DNA of 64,000 nucleotides from Stichopus chloronotus (lineage: Eukaryota; Echinodermata; Holothuroidea; Aspidochirotida; Stichopodidae): the NCBI GenBank assembly GCA_021234535.1, contig CM037845.1, positions 6,104,501 to 6,168,500 of the forward strand. Direction: 5' to 3'. This document shows, piece after piece, positions 13,960 through 25,969 of the stretch; within the stretch, counting starts at the first letter, position 1, and each line of letters starts with the position of its first letter. Below the pieces are notes generated by a model. That model saw nothing but the letters and a program-made list of their open reading frames with translations, was not told where the DNA came from and ran no database searches. The position numbers and the translations under genes were made by a program.

Positions 13960-14290
13960 AAAGTGAAAAGCGAAACAACCTCTGTGTGAACACACTATGT
14001 CAGATTGCTAAATTTGACCTGCCAGTATACATAACGAATAGCTTAAAATGGAATTTTATAATTTTTCTGAAGGGAAATATGTGGTCCTATTCATGGGAAT
14101 TAGGTGTAGGTGAGTGTTAGTAGTGTACTAGAACTACAGTAGTAAGATTCTTCCACACAAATTAGATATACTGTAAGGTACTGCAGGAATACCAATAAAA
14201 CACCAATACTAATAACAAAGCTGCCATTGGTCGTTTACTCGACGAGTATAATTACCTGATTCCAAGTTTTAAGTACTGAACACATATCAA
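13960..14290 (+). repeat. Dispersed repeat D, copy 1
   Basis: It shares an ordered series of blocks with 26562-26845: ACAACCTCTGTGTGAACACAC, GTCAGATTGC, AATAGCT, TGGTCCTATT, GTAAGATTC, TCCACACA, AACAA(A)GC(T/C)GCCAT and GATTCCAAGTTTTA. It is noncoding. Confidence 0.75.
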
Positions 14291-15585
14291 CCCACAATTT
14301 CACCCATTTCATTTTGGCTCTACAGTATCCTGAAGATTGACCTGAAAGTATTTCTTGAGAAATTTTATACTACAAGCAAAGATATGTCATTGAATCACTG
14401 CCCAGCATATCAAATGTTTCCCAACTACAGTATGTGCGCTTTGAGTAATGATAGCCATAATGAATGTAGGAACTGTAACATATTACTTGTACTGGGGTCC
14501 CTAACACCATAAAATTCAAATTTTCTGAAATACAGTTATGCATACAGTATTAGTACAAGGTTAGGTTTTGTGGACTCTACTTTGTATATTCACAGGATTC
14601 CCCATATTACACATCTACAGAATAGCATTTTCCCCAATTTCTACCAAAATTGTTGCAACCTGCATGGTCACTAGCAACATTATTCTTACACATACAGTTG
14701 TATATTTTTTCTCTGCAACTTACACCTAATTCAAGTTAGTCCAAAACTTACAACAATAAACCATACAGGTAGTTTCAGTGTGCTAATTTATTTGCACCCC
14801 AGTGACTTAGCCTGCTGGGTAAAAGTATCCTAACCCCACTTCAGAAGAGGAGCTTAATCAAGGGCAGGCTTGTTTTGTTGCCACTCAAAAATGGGTTTTG
14901 TACATGAAAAGGGTGACCAAACAGTGGAGGAAGACCATGTTGGAACAGACCTTAGTTGCTTGTGCTAAATGTCCCCTCCTTGAATTTTAAGTTGGTCACA
15001 AGAGTTGTGTGAAGAAAGAGGTACAACTTGATCTACAGCAGGAACCATGTGTACATTTTTTGTTCATCTTGTGCTGGGCTCTTTCGTTTAAGTTGTCTTG
15101 TCTTTCAAATATGGATTATCATATGATGGTACCAGTTGATCTGTATAAATGACTTTCTAATGTACTTTCAGCACTGTACAGTAGTTGTAGTATTTTCATG
15201 TAGTGCAGGCCACTCTATTTTAGTGTCACTGTAAAGTTACGCAGCTTACCATCTCCCACAATTAATCAGGATTGCTCTGTTTCTAAAATGAAAAGTAAGG
15301 GTCCTGGCAGGTTATACAAATCGTCTTGATTTTCTCAAAAGCAAATGTAAGCCTAGCTGTTATATTATTTGTGCATCACCTCTTTTTTTTGGTAGTGAAA
15401 TTGATTTGAGTTGGAACCCCATGAGTATCACAAATTCAGCACATGACTCCCCTACAGCAGCATATATCCTATGTCCACTCTGCCATTTTTTTCTTTCCTT
15501 TTTTTTTTAAATAGCAAACAGGTCCTTCCCACAGATCAGCAGTCCCACTTTCATTGTAGAGAAATATGGCAACCAGGTATGTAAA

Positions 15586-16151
15586 TTAAAGTGGACCTAA
15601 GGTCAAAAATTTTAAAAATATATTTTATAAAGCTTGAAAAAAGCATCCAAATGTTCCAACTCCCATCTTCACAGGGCATTCCTGAGCTGAGATATAAAAT
15701 GTTGAAGCCAATTCACTAAATTCAAAATGGTAAATTGCACAATAATTTGTGATGTCATTCTTGTACTACTCAAATTGCCATCTTTGTTTTACTTTGTTTC
15801 TTCGAACACCATCACAAATTGTTCCAAAATGCGATCATTGTTTTATGGTTATAGGGTGACTGGGCAATAATAGCCCTCTCCTTACAACATGCTAACAAAG
15901 AAACAGCAATTTTGTCAAGGTCAAACAAACATTTTAATTTCAAAAGGAAACAAAAGCAGGTAATGTGAGTTGTACAAGAAGGCCATCACAGGCTATTATG
16001 CAATCAATGATTCCAAATTTAGTGAATAAATGTCAACATTTTATATCTCAGCTCAGGAATGTCCAATAAAGATGGGAGTTGGAAAATTTTATGCATTTTT
16101 CATGTTTTGTAACATATATTTTTGACAATTTTGACTTTGGGTCCACTTTAA
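15586..16151. mobile_element. Fold-back element of about 566 bp with long inverted arms (family B)
   Basis: Both edges are TTAAAGTGGACC and its complement. The arms continue as inverted copies for roughly 150 bases: AACTCCCATCTT, CATTCCTGAGCTGAGATATA and AAAATGTTGA on the left match AAGATGGGAGTT, TATATCTCAGCTCAGGAATG and TCAACATTTT on the right. The central loop is about 220 bp. A transcript would form a long hairpin. Confidence 0.88.
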
Positions 16152-16339
16152 GTGTATGCATCAAAAATGAGTGTTTGTCCAAACTTGAATATTTTACTGC
16201 ATGTACACAATTTGTCATTTTACATGGTCCAGAAGTTACGTGGTGCTAATGACACACATATGCCTCTGTATTGACGAATCCAGTGAACCAAACATTAGGC
16301 CTACTGCTACAGTACTTGAAAAATGTACAGACGTGAACT

Positions 16340-16620
16340 AGATTAAAGGATAATATAACACTCACAAGTGAAGGGATTCTCAAATGAAAGAGAATAATTT
16401 TTCACGGCAGGCATTTGGAACATGGTATGACAATATCTTGTTCCTAGCTAAAGATATTGCTGCTTAAAGAAAAACTTCTCCCAGTCAAGAAAGAGTCTTC
16501 GAGTATGGGTTGACTCAAGGCTGCAGAAACACCATGCATTTAACAGCAGTAAATTATTACAACAAGTCTTTGCTGTTCTTTGAAATTGTAGCCCTAAATT
16601 TGACACCAGTAACTGTGGAG
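16340..16620 (+). repeat. Dispersed repeat E, copy 1
   Basis: It aligns with 29855-30115 through shared blocks: TCTCAAATGAA, GAATAATTTTTCAC, CAATATCTTG, AAGATATTGCTG, GTCAAGAAAGAGT and GTTCTTTGAAA. It is noncoding; the copies have diverged considerably. Confidence 0.7.
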
Positions 16621-17064
16621 CTTGAGGACACCAGTTAAACTGTGTCTGGAGTGTCAGCTACTTAATAGATTTACCTTTATAAAATACTATGAAAATTTGG
16701 TCACATCCCTTAAACTACACTTATAAAATTTTTGTTAAAACAGTCAAAATTATGGAGGAATACAATGGATATTCAAATAGTTGTAGGCTGTGTGACATCA
16801 CAAATTTCCCATGATGCAGTGTGCAAGTTTGAAAAAGATGTTTCTTAAAAAAAATTCATATCTTTCAAATGGAACATGGTATTGAGATTTATGGACTTTG
16901 CCAAAGAGAGAAATACAGTATGTTCCAAAGTTTTATAAATCATCTGCAGTTTTCCTCTGAGACTTATACTATTAATTGACTGAAAATCATATCAAGGTAG
17001 CAAATAAATTTCACCAGTGTGTTACAGGTACGTACCTGACTTGAAGGTACAGTGCTGTATATCA

Positions 17065-17965
17065 CACCTTATTAATTCCTTTATATCTGATTGGATCATT
17101 TGTGGTCACATGCCATGCTTGATAACTGCACTATTATCATGATTGCAGTATGATACCCAACCATTGGTTAATATTGTGGGCTAGGGCTGGCACAGTACAC
17201 TACATGTTACTAACCCATGGCAGCGAGTCACCAGTCATTGCATTGTGGTACGTACAGTACTACCATGTATGCCCCTTCACTGCAGCGTTGGGGATGGTAC
17301 ATTGCATGTAACATATGTGATAGGCTACAGTACATCCTCCTGTCTCATTGAATCAACTTTTGCCCAAACTTTGAGGTGTTAAAACCAATAATTTTTTCTA
17401 TTCATGTAATATGGTATAATTAGTATGAAAAATTTCATTCACTGACAGATGGAGTGTTCTTTTCATCTTGGCTTTATCTTCTAACATTCAATCTGTTAAC
17501 TTATGAAATGAAGATGTGTTATTGCACTCATGAACGTAACATCATATTAATTCCTCTGCGTACATCTGATTAGAGGATTGGTGGTCACATGCCTGATTGG
17601 CACTCTGCATGACGATTGTGACCTTCAGCCTTCAGTTAGTAACGTGCATTCTTAAACCCACTTCAACGAGTCAGCAATCATTGCTTATTGCAGTCCATAC
17701 AACTATATGCGGGCCATGACCCACTGCTGCAATGGAGATCGATGTACACGTCGGGCCATATCATCTACTGTATATATCAATTCAAATTTTGGCCAATTCT
17801 GAGGTGCCGTAAGACACATAATAAATGTTTTCATGTAGTAAAAGCATACTTTCGTTTGTTGAAAGATTGAAGGTTCTATTCTAGTTTTCTTCAGCTCATG
17901 CAGTAGAAGGGCTGATTTTCAGTTCAACTCTTGAAATAAACATATATATTGCACTCATAGACATG
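17065..17965 (+). repeat. Tandem segmental duplication, period about 478 bp
   Basis: Two adjacent copies share ATTAATTCCT, CATCTGATT, GTGGTCACATGCC, TTAGTAAC-like and GAGTCA(C/G)CA(G/A)TCATTGC, TTCTGAGGTG-type and TATTGCACTCAT blocks in the same order. The first starts near 17070, the second near 17548. It is noncoding. Confidence 0.7.
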
Positions 17966-20090
17966 ATGTCACTATAGCATCATCATGATTCTGATGTTCA
18001 GCTGTGGGTTATGTGCAAGCCCATGATCGTGGGTTAGTGCATACTAATCCACAGATGAAAGAATGAACTGTATTCAACTCACCCTTCCATCTTGTTGAAT
18101 AGAACGTCCAATCTTTCAACTCGGGCAATTATTCATACTAATGCACTCACACAGTAAACATTCATTATTTGTGTACAGTACTGTATCCAATTGTGTAGCA
18201 CATATACAAGATATAGTGAAACTTATGCAAGTTACTTTTGGTCTCCATATAATGCGTCTTTGCAGATCATACTGTATACTGTAGGACCAGATGTATGTAC
18301 ATCGTTATACCCTAGGCCCAACACAGCATGATAACCTGCGTATTATCATTTTCATTCTAACTCCATGTCATCGCAAAAGTTGCGAACTGGCCTTCCAGCA
18401 TCACTGCAAATTGCTAAAATTAGAACTTCTTTTGTATACGGCTACAGTTACTTCCAAATTGTGGCATTCACCTATTGTTTCTCATGCAGAGTATACTTTC
18501 CCAAGGCTATAGACACATACACTTTATGCACTGTAAACAGTAGCAGTGCAAGCTCTCTGTCTGCCATTTGTCTAGGAAGTGATGTACAGTACAGTAAGTA
18601 TAGACAAGACCCACTCTAATGTGTACTACAGTACTGAATTAGAGAAGTTGTGCTGTATTTCCAGTGACCTGTTGTGAGCTCGCTTTTTTTGCATTCAATC
18701 TTGAGAATATGTATGTATTTACCTTTTTTTTTCTCATTCCTTCAAAGCAATATGTATGCAGTAATGTGGTTGTTTCTAGACTATACTGTACAGTAGCTTG
18801 GTCCTTTCATAGTTTCATTGTTTGGATATTCAAATTGATGAATGTCTGAATTATTTAAAAGGGAATTTTAAGGGCATATATTTTTATGTCTTTTCCAATT
18901 TGGTGGTGAATGTAAAATTTGTCATCAAGACATAGATAATGAGTTTAGGATTGGTAGACAATCCAGTCTAGAACTGCCAAATTTTCTGTAAGAGTGCAAC
19001 ATGTCACAGTGTGCACAGTGTATGTCACACCTCAGACTTGTTTGCATTGGCATAATGCCTAGCTGTGTGCAGATGTCAATAATTTCTGAAAACTGGATTC
19101 AGTTTGAAACCAGAAAACCTGCTGCAAAGGTACTGTATTGTGCCTAAAGAGCAGTTAGGTTTAAGTTTTGTGTCGGCTAGGTAATGTTAACATGCATGTA
19201 GACGTAGGAAAGCACCAAAAAAAAAAGAAAGAAGGGAGGGGACGTTGTGCTAAAACAGCACTTCTACATAAAATGCAAGTAATCGATCGAGTACATAACT
19301 TTTTAAATACTCCTTTATATTTTGGCCCTATTTATCTATTCATAATTAACATAATTTGTAAACATATATGGCTAACTCTTCAACTAAACCCCAGAGCATC
19401 CAAAAATAAAAACCATTGATAATTTTGAAGTTTGCACCCTTGTTTAAAACTTTTTACTATATGTGATAGAAAGTTTATCTTCTGTTTTCATTCCTAAAGA
19501 TCCATCTAGTTTAGCCCATATTGTTCACACTATAGTTTTTGACTCAATGTTGATTTGTCAGCAGTCCCACAGTAGACCTACAGGACATATATATATATCT
19601 ATGTTTATACGCAAGACTGTGTTACTGCTGGACTCATTAAAACAGTCACTTATTAAAGGGAAGTTGGAATCATCGACTGCTCACAAAGTTTAGTGTCGTG
19701 TGGACTCTGTGTGCAGACTTTCCAAGGGTCAGAATTAATTCTTCCTTTTATTGGAAGAATGAATGCACATGGCAGGTACTGTGCCACGCACTGTAGTGAA
19801 TCACTTTACAAGATTTTGGTAGAACTGTGTTGTCCAAAGGCAATATATAAATTAAAGATGTCATCAAGTTTGTACAATACATTTATGCTTTGTATCCTTA
19901 CTCTGATCATCCTTCCAATGCAGACAGTATTATTTCTCATAACTCCCTGATTTAAAACTTGAAGATCCAGTGTTTACAATATTGTATACTTAGTACACGC
20001 CATGTATGTTTGACATGTACCCTATGCAGTGTACTGAAGGAGAAGCTTATTGCAAAACATAGCAAATTTTCATCGGCAAGGTCACTTTTT

Positions 20091-21374
20091 TGATTCCTTG
20101 CCGTAGGCAGGGGAATCTATGCAGTCCTGATGTCGTGTGTGGGTATGTGCGTGCGTGTGTATGTGTGGGTGTGTGCGTGTGTGTGTGTGACAGTTGCTCG
20201 TAAACACTCTATCTCAATAAGGATAACTCTGAGTATTTTCATTTTTGGCATGTAGGTTGCCCATATTGAGTAGATGATCCCTATTGTTTTTGGTGTCCAA
20301 ATCTTGCATATTAATGAGGTTATGGGGTAAAACATAAAAAATTTTAAAACTGCCATAGTTCCTTATCCATAGGTCAGATTTGTTTTAAACTTGATAAGGT
20401 TGTCTGTTATTAACAGGTTCATGACCCTGTGAAATTTAATGCTTATCAATAGAGAGGAAGGGATAATTTTTCACTATAAAACAATGATAATAGCCTAAAC
20501 ACCATTATTGTGGTTATTATAAACAACCGTACAAATATATATTGATCTACATTGTGCAATAGCAAGTGTTTATTCTCTCGCACGCAGTTAACTCAATGGG
20601 ATTGCTCCCTACAGTACTGCATTTGTAACTTAGTGAGTAACGTCTAGTGTGGGGGGCTAATAAGTTGTCCAGAGAGAGAGTCTTGGTATGGGAGGTCATG
20701 GGGTCAGATAGAAAAGCATGCAATGGAATGTTAATGGGTTTATGAAAAAATGAAGAAAATAAAAAAACCATCTGTTCTGTCATTAATTTGGATAATATCA
20801 ATATCCAGAGGAACAACTGGTAGCAGAACAAGGTTTCTTAACAATCAAATTGGAGTGCTTTCAATCATATTTCACAATGTCGGAAAAGATGGAGGAAGCA
20901 AAAATATTGCAGAGGAATCATAACTTAGGGTCAACTTACCAGGACTTTGAGTGTGGTAAAAGCTACTTGTAACAAGGAAGAAATTATCCTGGTGGTTTAC
21001 GAAGAATTTTGAGGTAAATATGGCAGACAAGCTGAGTTCAGATGAGGTAAGGTTGAGTTATTTGATTCAACTAACAACAGGCAAGACTAGAAGCAGCATT
21101 GATTACTTGTGTGTTTCTTGGAGCTCAGAGATAATGTTGACCGATTTCATACCGTACTCACACTGTACTTGATGTGTGGGTTGTATGGCCTGGGTACGTG
21201 ATCCCTATTGCTTTTGGTGGACATCAAATGTTGCAGTCATTTTAGGTCACCAAAATAAAGGTCATTTTGGGTTAAAGGCTTGTGGTGTATCAAGAAAAAT
21301 AACTGCAGTTGATCTTATACTTGTCATTTGAATAATTCATGTTTGTTGTAATATAACCATGTAGCAAGGAATCA
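20091..21374. mobile_element. Possible GT-rich element bounded by GATTCCTTGC / GCAAGGAATC, copy 1
   Basis: It begins TGATTCCTTGCCGTAGGCAG and is followed by a GT-rich tract (about 20137-20190) and a GTAAACACTCTATCTC motif. It closes with GCAAGGAATCAC at 21364 and an AAAGCC-TTTT-GGCTTT hairpin. A second block at 24131-25969 has the same boundaries. GATCCCTATTG recurs inside at about 20276 and 21201. The element status is inferred and the middle (20420-21180) may be unrelated. Confidence 0.45.
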
Positions 21375-21519
21375 CAAAGCCTTTTGGCTTTCTGGTTAAG
21401 TGCATGAATCTCTTCGTTTAAATTGCTGATCTTGCATTTTCTCACCACCCCCACAGGAAATAGGTGTAGGCAGAAGGGAATCACTGAAAAGTGCTTTTAC
21501 ATATGCCATGTTGTGAGTT

Positions 21520-21813
21520 ATGGGTGGCAAGATGTCACATGGCCAAAAATCTAAAGCAGCAGGGCAGACCCCATCTCATGGAAATAATCCGACATCTCAT
21601 GGGGTGCAGACAGATGACAAAAATGCAGGAAAACGTGATCAAACAGTCGAAGAAATCGTCAGTGATTGCTGGGCTGAGATAGAAACAAAGTGTGCGAAAG
21701 AAGAACCGCAAGTGGAACCGGCAGCAGAGCGATCAGGATGGAGGGCGCTGCGTCTCTTTGTCTCATCAACATTTCATGATTATCACTCAGAGAGAGAAGT
21801 TTTGGTAAAAAGA
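21520..21813 (+). CDS. NACHT gene, coding exon 1 (start and DUF4062 beginning)
   Basis: The ATG at 21520 is preceded two codons earlier by an in-frame TGA at 21514, so it is the first possible start; a second ATG lies at 21532. The exon encodes 98 residues and ends at donor GTAAGT in phase 0. The first 70 residues are polar and low in complexity (HGQKSKAAGQ, SHGNNPTSHG). Then follows the DUF4062 hallmark LRLFVSSTFHDYHSEREVL. Confidence 0.85.
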
Positions 21814-22840
21814 GTAAGTCTGCTAAATATCAGCCAGCTACCGTTGCTAGAAGCATAAATTTGCAGAATATTGGAAATGTATGTAAACTACTGTGTAATA
21901 TTCACAGTCTGCTATACAAATTTTCAGTTTCAATGCCACTCTGAGCCCAGATGCTCTCCATCGGTTATCACTTACTGTTGCCAGTATTTATCTCCATGGT
22001 GCAACGTAACTGAAACTATGTGCACCACCCTGCAACCAGTACAACACCTGCTCAGAGTGACGTTGCCAGGCTCATGGACACTAGGTGTTTACAGTATAGG
22101 TGTTTTGAAAATTGTGTTGACCACTTCAGGGGAACTTTATTTTTGTACATATGATGATGTGATACAGTAGGATTCTGTAATAAATTTCTTAGCACAAGTA
22201 TAAACTTGAATCATTGTATGAGTATAAAGGGTGCAATTGTTAAGCACAGCAAACAAAAGTGAATTTCCTATGTGATTGTGTTACAAGTCATTAACACATA
22301 CAATTGAATTGTTTGCCTAGTTTTGCATTCTAGACAAATATAAATTTAAGTCTTCAGGATATAAATGACAACACATACTGAACTCTTCAGTCATTGTTAT
22401 TAAATTTACACATGTTGAAGATTGTATGTTCTCCCTTTAATACATGGAGAATGGGTACAGTAGAAGTGAGACTGATGTTTAATGCATTTCTGTACAGTCT
22501 CCCCAAAACCACCATAGATGCATGTATTCTTTAGATGGTCACAGACCTGTACAAAGTCTCTTGACGGATGGAAATATTTGCCAAATAAAATGTTCAAGTC
22601 ACGCAGAGCCTGAAATACTGATTCTAATTTGGCATAGACTCAGATCGTAAAACTTCAAATTTGAACTGAGTTTTCTGCCAGCAAAGTTGCTCTGCCCACA
22701 AGTCATCATTGTATGCCACATGTATTGCTTTGCAGGCTGCATTCAATTTGTGGTATTTTACAGCAAAAAACTCCACTAAAAAGTATGATAAGTGTGAAAA
22801 TGCAGTAGCTGCAGGCCTTTTGTTTTGATTTGATGGGTAG
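21814..22840. other. Intron 1 of the NACHT gene
   Basis: This is a 1027-nt intron between two phase-0 exons. I see no exon, RNA gene or clear repeat in it. Confidence 0.7.
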
Positions 22841-23025
22841 GTATTTCCAGAGCTAAGGGAATGGTGTCTTCAGCGTCAGTTGCATCTCATCGAGTGTGAT
22901 CTAAGATGGGGTGTCCCCAAGGACTCCACGACCGCTGCCGTGCTGAGCACCTGCTTGGACGAAATTGAGAGATGCCACGGGGACAGCGATGGCCAGGGAA
23001 TGTTCTTGAACATGCTAGGCGAGAG
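22841..23025 (+). CDS. NACHT gene, exon 2
   Basis: The acceptor is GGGTAG at 22840; the exon is 185 nt from phase 0 to phase 2. It encodes VFPELREWC, IECDLRWGVP and a CLDEIERC segment typical of the DUF4062 family, ending in NMLGER. Confidence 0.85.
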
Positions 23026-23247
23026 GTAACTGTAAATTGAATGAAACCATTTACTGTTGTGATCTCTCAGAAAGTGACAGAAGAATCCAAAACTTCCTAC
23101 TTTCAAGATTAGATTGTTTCCAAGGTGAATTTGGACACTATTGTTTGTAGTCCATCAAGTTGTATAAAGTGTTTCCTACCACAGTAAGTCATGTCCGGAT
23201 TGCCCTGACTTGTTATTTTGGTTTTTCTTCTTGAATTTTCTTTAAAG

Positions 23248-23479
23248 GTATGGCTGGATTCCATCTGTCTCAGACATTCCGTCTGATTTAGCGGTCCAGT
23301 ACAGATGGGTGCATAACACCTCCATCACCCACATGGAAATCCTGCTCGGTGCTTACATCAAGCAAAACAGGAACGCTGCGTTCTTTATCCGAAATCCAGA
23401 TGGTTGGCTGAATAGATTGCCCAAGGAAGTTCAGGGTCAGTTTGTTGATCCTAAGGAGCTGGGCAGAGCTCAGCTGAAG
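23248..23479 (+). CDS. NACHT gene, exon 3
   Basis: The acceptor is TTTAAAG at 23247 and the donor GTATTA at 23480. The first base completes Arg, giving ERYGWIPSV. The rest encodes SITHMEILLGAY and NAAFFIRNPDGWL, conserved DUF4062-type blocks. Confidence 0.87.
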
Positions 23480-24130
23480 GTATTATACTTAACATAAATT
23501 CTTAACTCAAAGTGCTTAGAACCTGTTCCACCTGTCTGCACACATCTGCTGCACTTTACCTTCCAACATGAAGATATTAGAGTTGACTCATAATCTATAA
23601 CAATGCCCCTTATTGTACTCGTAGAGTTTTCAGTGAGCAATCAGACAATTCTTTGTACGCAAGTGGGCCGCATCAGGTGACGTGGCCTGCAGTATTACAT
23701 TAAAGCCCTGCTTTTCTACTTTTGTGTTGTGTTGTACAGGTCAATTGAGATCAGGAGTGATTTCAAGTATTGAAACTGTTTAAACGATAATAGGGTATTT
23801 GGCTTGGGTGACTCTGACTTTTTTGGAGTCGAGAGTACTAGCGGCCAAATAGTTGTGACGCAGAGACTACTCCTGACCCAGTTGGTATTTGTTTTAATGA
23901 CGTCATAACTGCACCTAGATAAGCTGGTTATATCTTCAGACAAACAATATGGAACTTCGAGCAGTGTTGGTGGGTAAGAATTGGTCTTGTCACTAATAAT
24001 CTAAGTTTGCAGGCATAGGCTTGATAAACTAGAAATAAAATAGCAGTACTGAATGTTAGCATTATGATTTTAAAGATGGTAAAGTTTCAATTGTACCAAA
24101 AAAATGATCTTCATCTGTTGATTTTTTTTT

Positions 24131-25969
24131 ATTCCTTGCCGAAGGCGGGCAAGGAATCTTTGCGATGGTGATTCAGTGTATGTGCGTGCGTATGTGTGGG
24201 TGTGTGTGTGTGTGCGTATGTATGTGTGTGAGCAAAATCTTGTGAACACTCTAGCTTTTGAAGGGAAAGTGCAAGGTGGGTCAAAGTTGGTGTGTTGATA
24301 GAACATATGAAGATCTCAGCTGGGATTGTTTTTGGTGAAGGTCAAAGGTCATCTGAGGTCACCATCAGGCAGAATGTGTACAAACTATGTTTGCAGTATC
24401 TCAGTAACGACAAGTTGCATCATTTTCAAACTTGGGTGGTATGTACTGCCCTGTAAGTAAATGAGATTGTGAGGGTATTCTTGTAGGTCAAAGGTCATCT
24501 GGGGTCATCAGAAGTCATAATGTGAAAAGCTTGTGAACACTCTATCTTTTGAAGGGAATGTGCAAGAGAGTCCAAAGTCAGTGTGTGGGGAGGTCATTTA
24601 AAGATCTTGACTGGGATTGACTTTGGTGGATGCCAAAGGTCACCAGAGGTCATCTGCAGACAGACTATAGACAAAACATGTTTGCAGTACCTCATGAACT
24701 GCACATTGCACAAACTTTGACCATCAAGGGTATGTAGGACTTTCTAAGTAAATAAGGTGAGGGTGTGTCTTGTGATCAGAGGTCATGTGGGGTCATCAGA
24801 GGTCGTAACATGAAAAAAACTTGTAAACACACTATTTACAAAGGAGGAGATAATTTCAATATTTACAAAGGGGAGACAATTTCACACTTTTAAGTTGTTC
24901 TTTTTAGATGGAGTATGTAAATATAATTACTGGTTTAAGTTTTGATGTGGGTCAAAGGTCATCTGAGGTCTTGAGTACAAAGTGTTAAGACCTTTGCTGA
25001 TGTTTCTCTCCTTCTGTCTTTTCCTATGGGTGAAAGGTATTTGAGCTCCCTTCCAAGCAAAGACTAGCAATGCTTGCACATTTAGGAAGTTCCAATTTGA
25101 AAACTTTTACCTGTCAGTTAGGTAATAAAGTGTAGTTGCTGTACTAACTTCTAAAGTCTTTGACATATAATGATGAAACTACATCTATGGATCTTCAGCT
25201 GGCATCATGCTGGTTTCTGATAAAATACTGTGTGTCTGAAAGCATCTGTAAAGTATCTAAAAGCCCAATTTGGTTAATTAAATTCAGCAGGTACATGTAC
25301 AATACACCTTTGAGTTTCTATTTAGTCCCCAAGTCAGCTGTATAGTATTTGGTATCATACGTCTTTTATTTATTACACTTGTTTTGACAGTTAAAAGTGC
25401 TCACTTAGTTTTCAAAGCCATAATTGGCTTTTAATTCCATCTGAGACATTTGTTTGGTCTGAAAATGGTGATTGATCAATGACCTCTGTGGAAAATGGGA
25501 GAAAGGTTGACCCTTATCTTTCCCAGAGGAATCATTATCTGAGATACAGCACTCCTTCTGTCATCAAACAATGTAGAATAGATTTGTTTTCTGAAGTGGA
25601 GACAGTTGCACATGGAAGATTTTTGTAAGGGAAAACTCATATTGTGCAATAGAGATAAATAAGTTATTACTTGGTCATATGATGGGATAGATGGAGGAAT
25701 TTAGGTAGTTTATATAATTGGCAGTCATTTCAACTGTCATATGAGTATATCTCTTGTTCCTTGGAAATTTTTACTGTACCTAGGCTACCACTGTGCAGGC
25801 TGGAGAATTCTTGGCCACCAGTGTTATCTTACATTACATGCATACAGCAGGTATTGGAAAATGGTGTGCAGTATGAATGGTGTCATCTGGTATATCCTGT
25901 GGTTACTACAGTAAACTGCAACTTGAAAAAAAAGTAATGGAAGTGCATGTATTAGTGGCAAGGAATCAC
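24131..25969. mobile_element. Possible GT-rich element, copy 2
   Basis: The left edge ATTCCTTGCCGAAGGCGGGCA forms a hairpin with the adjoining AAGGAAT; a GT-rich tract follows (24176-24232). The right edge GGCAAGGAATCAC at 25957 precedes an AAGCC-TCTT-GGCTT hairpin, matching copy 1. The interior has tandem units that start GTGAACACTCTA(G/T)CTTTTGAAGG. The extent is inferred from the paired edges; the stretch 25000-25950 may be ordinary intron. Confidence 0.45.
24238..24980 (+). repeat. Tandem units of about 290 bp with AGGTCA direct repeats
   Basis: Units start at about 24240, 24533 and, degenerate, 24823. Each has GTCAAAGGTCATCTGAGGTCA-type blocks near 24345, 24488, 24640, 24775 and 24948, as well as TTTGCAGTA(T/C)CTCA and AAGTAAAT blocks. 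The spacing AGGTCA-TCTG-AGGTCA is a direct repeat with a 4-base spacer. Confidence 0.75.

Larger units (their letters stand above)
3098..21456. other. Intergenic region rich in small repeats
   Basis: No conserved coding exon was recognised in about 18 kb. The region includes the 3' flank of paralogue 1 and presumably the promoter and noncoding 5' exon(s) of the second gene. Open frames here are short, AT-driven and unlike any family I know. The supported content is repetitive and is listed separately: three TTAA MITEs, two inverted-repeat elements, two tandem segmental duplications and a GT-rich element. Between about 13.7 and 19.2 kb the heptamers TACAGTA and TACTGTA are unusually common. 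Confidence 0.6.

Noticed and set aside
20547..20831. Minus-strand 94-residue frame beside a GGGAGCAATCCCATTG hairpin
   Set aside because: There is no coding motif; it falls within the putative GT-rich element and is most likely chance.
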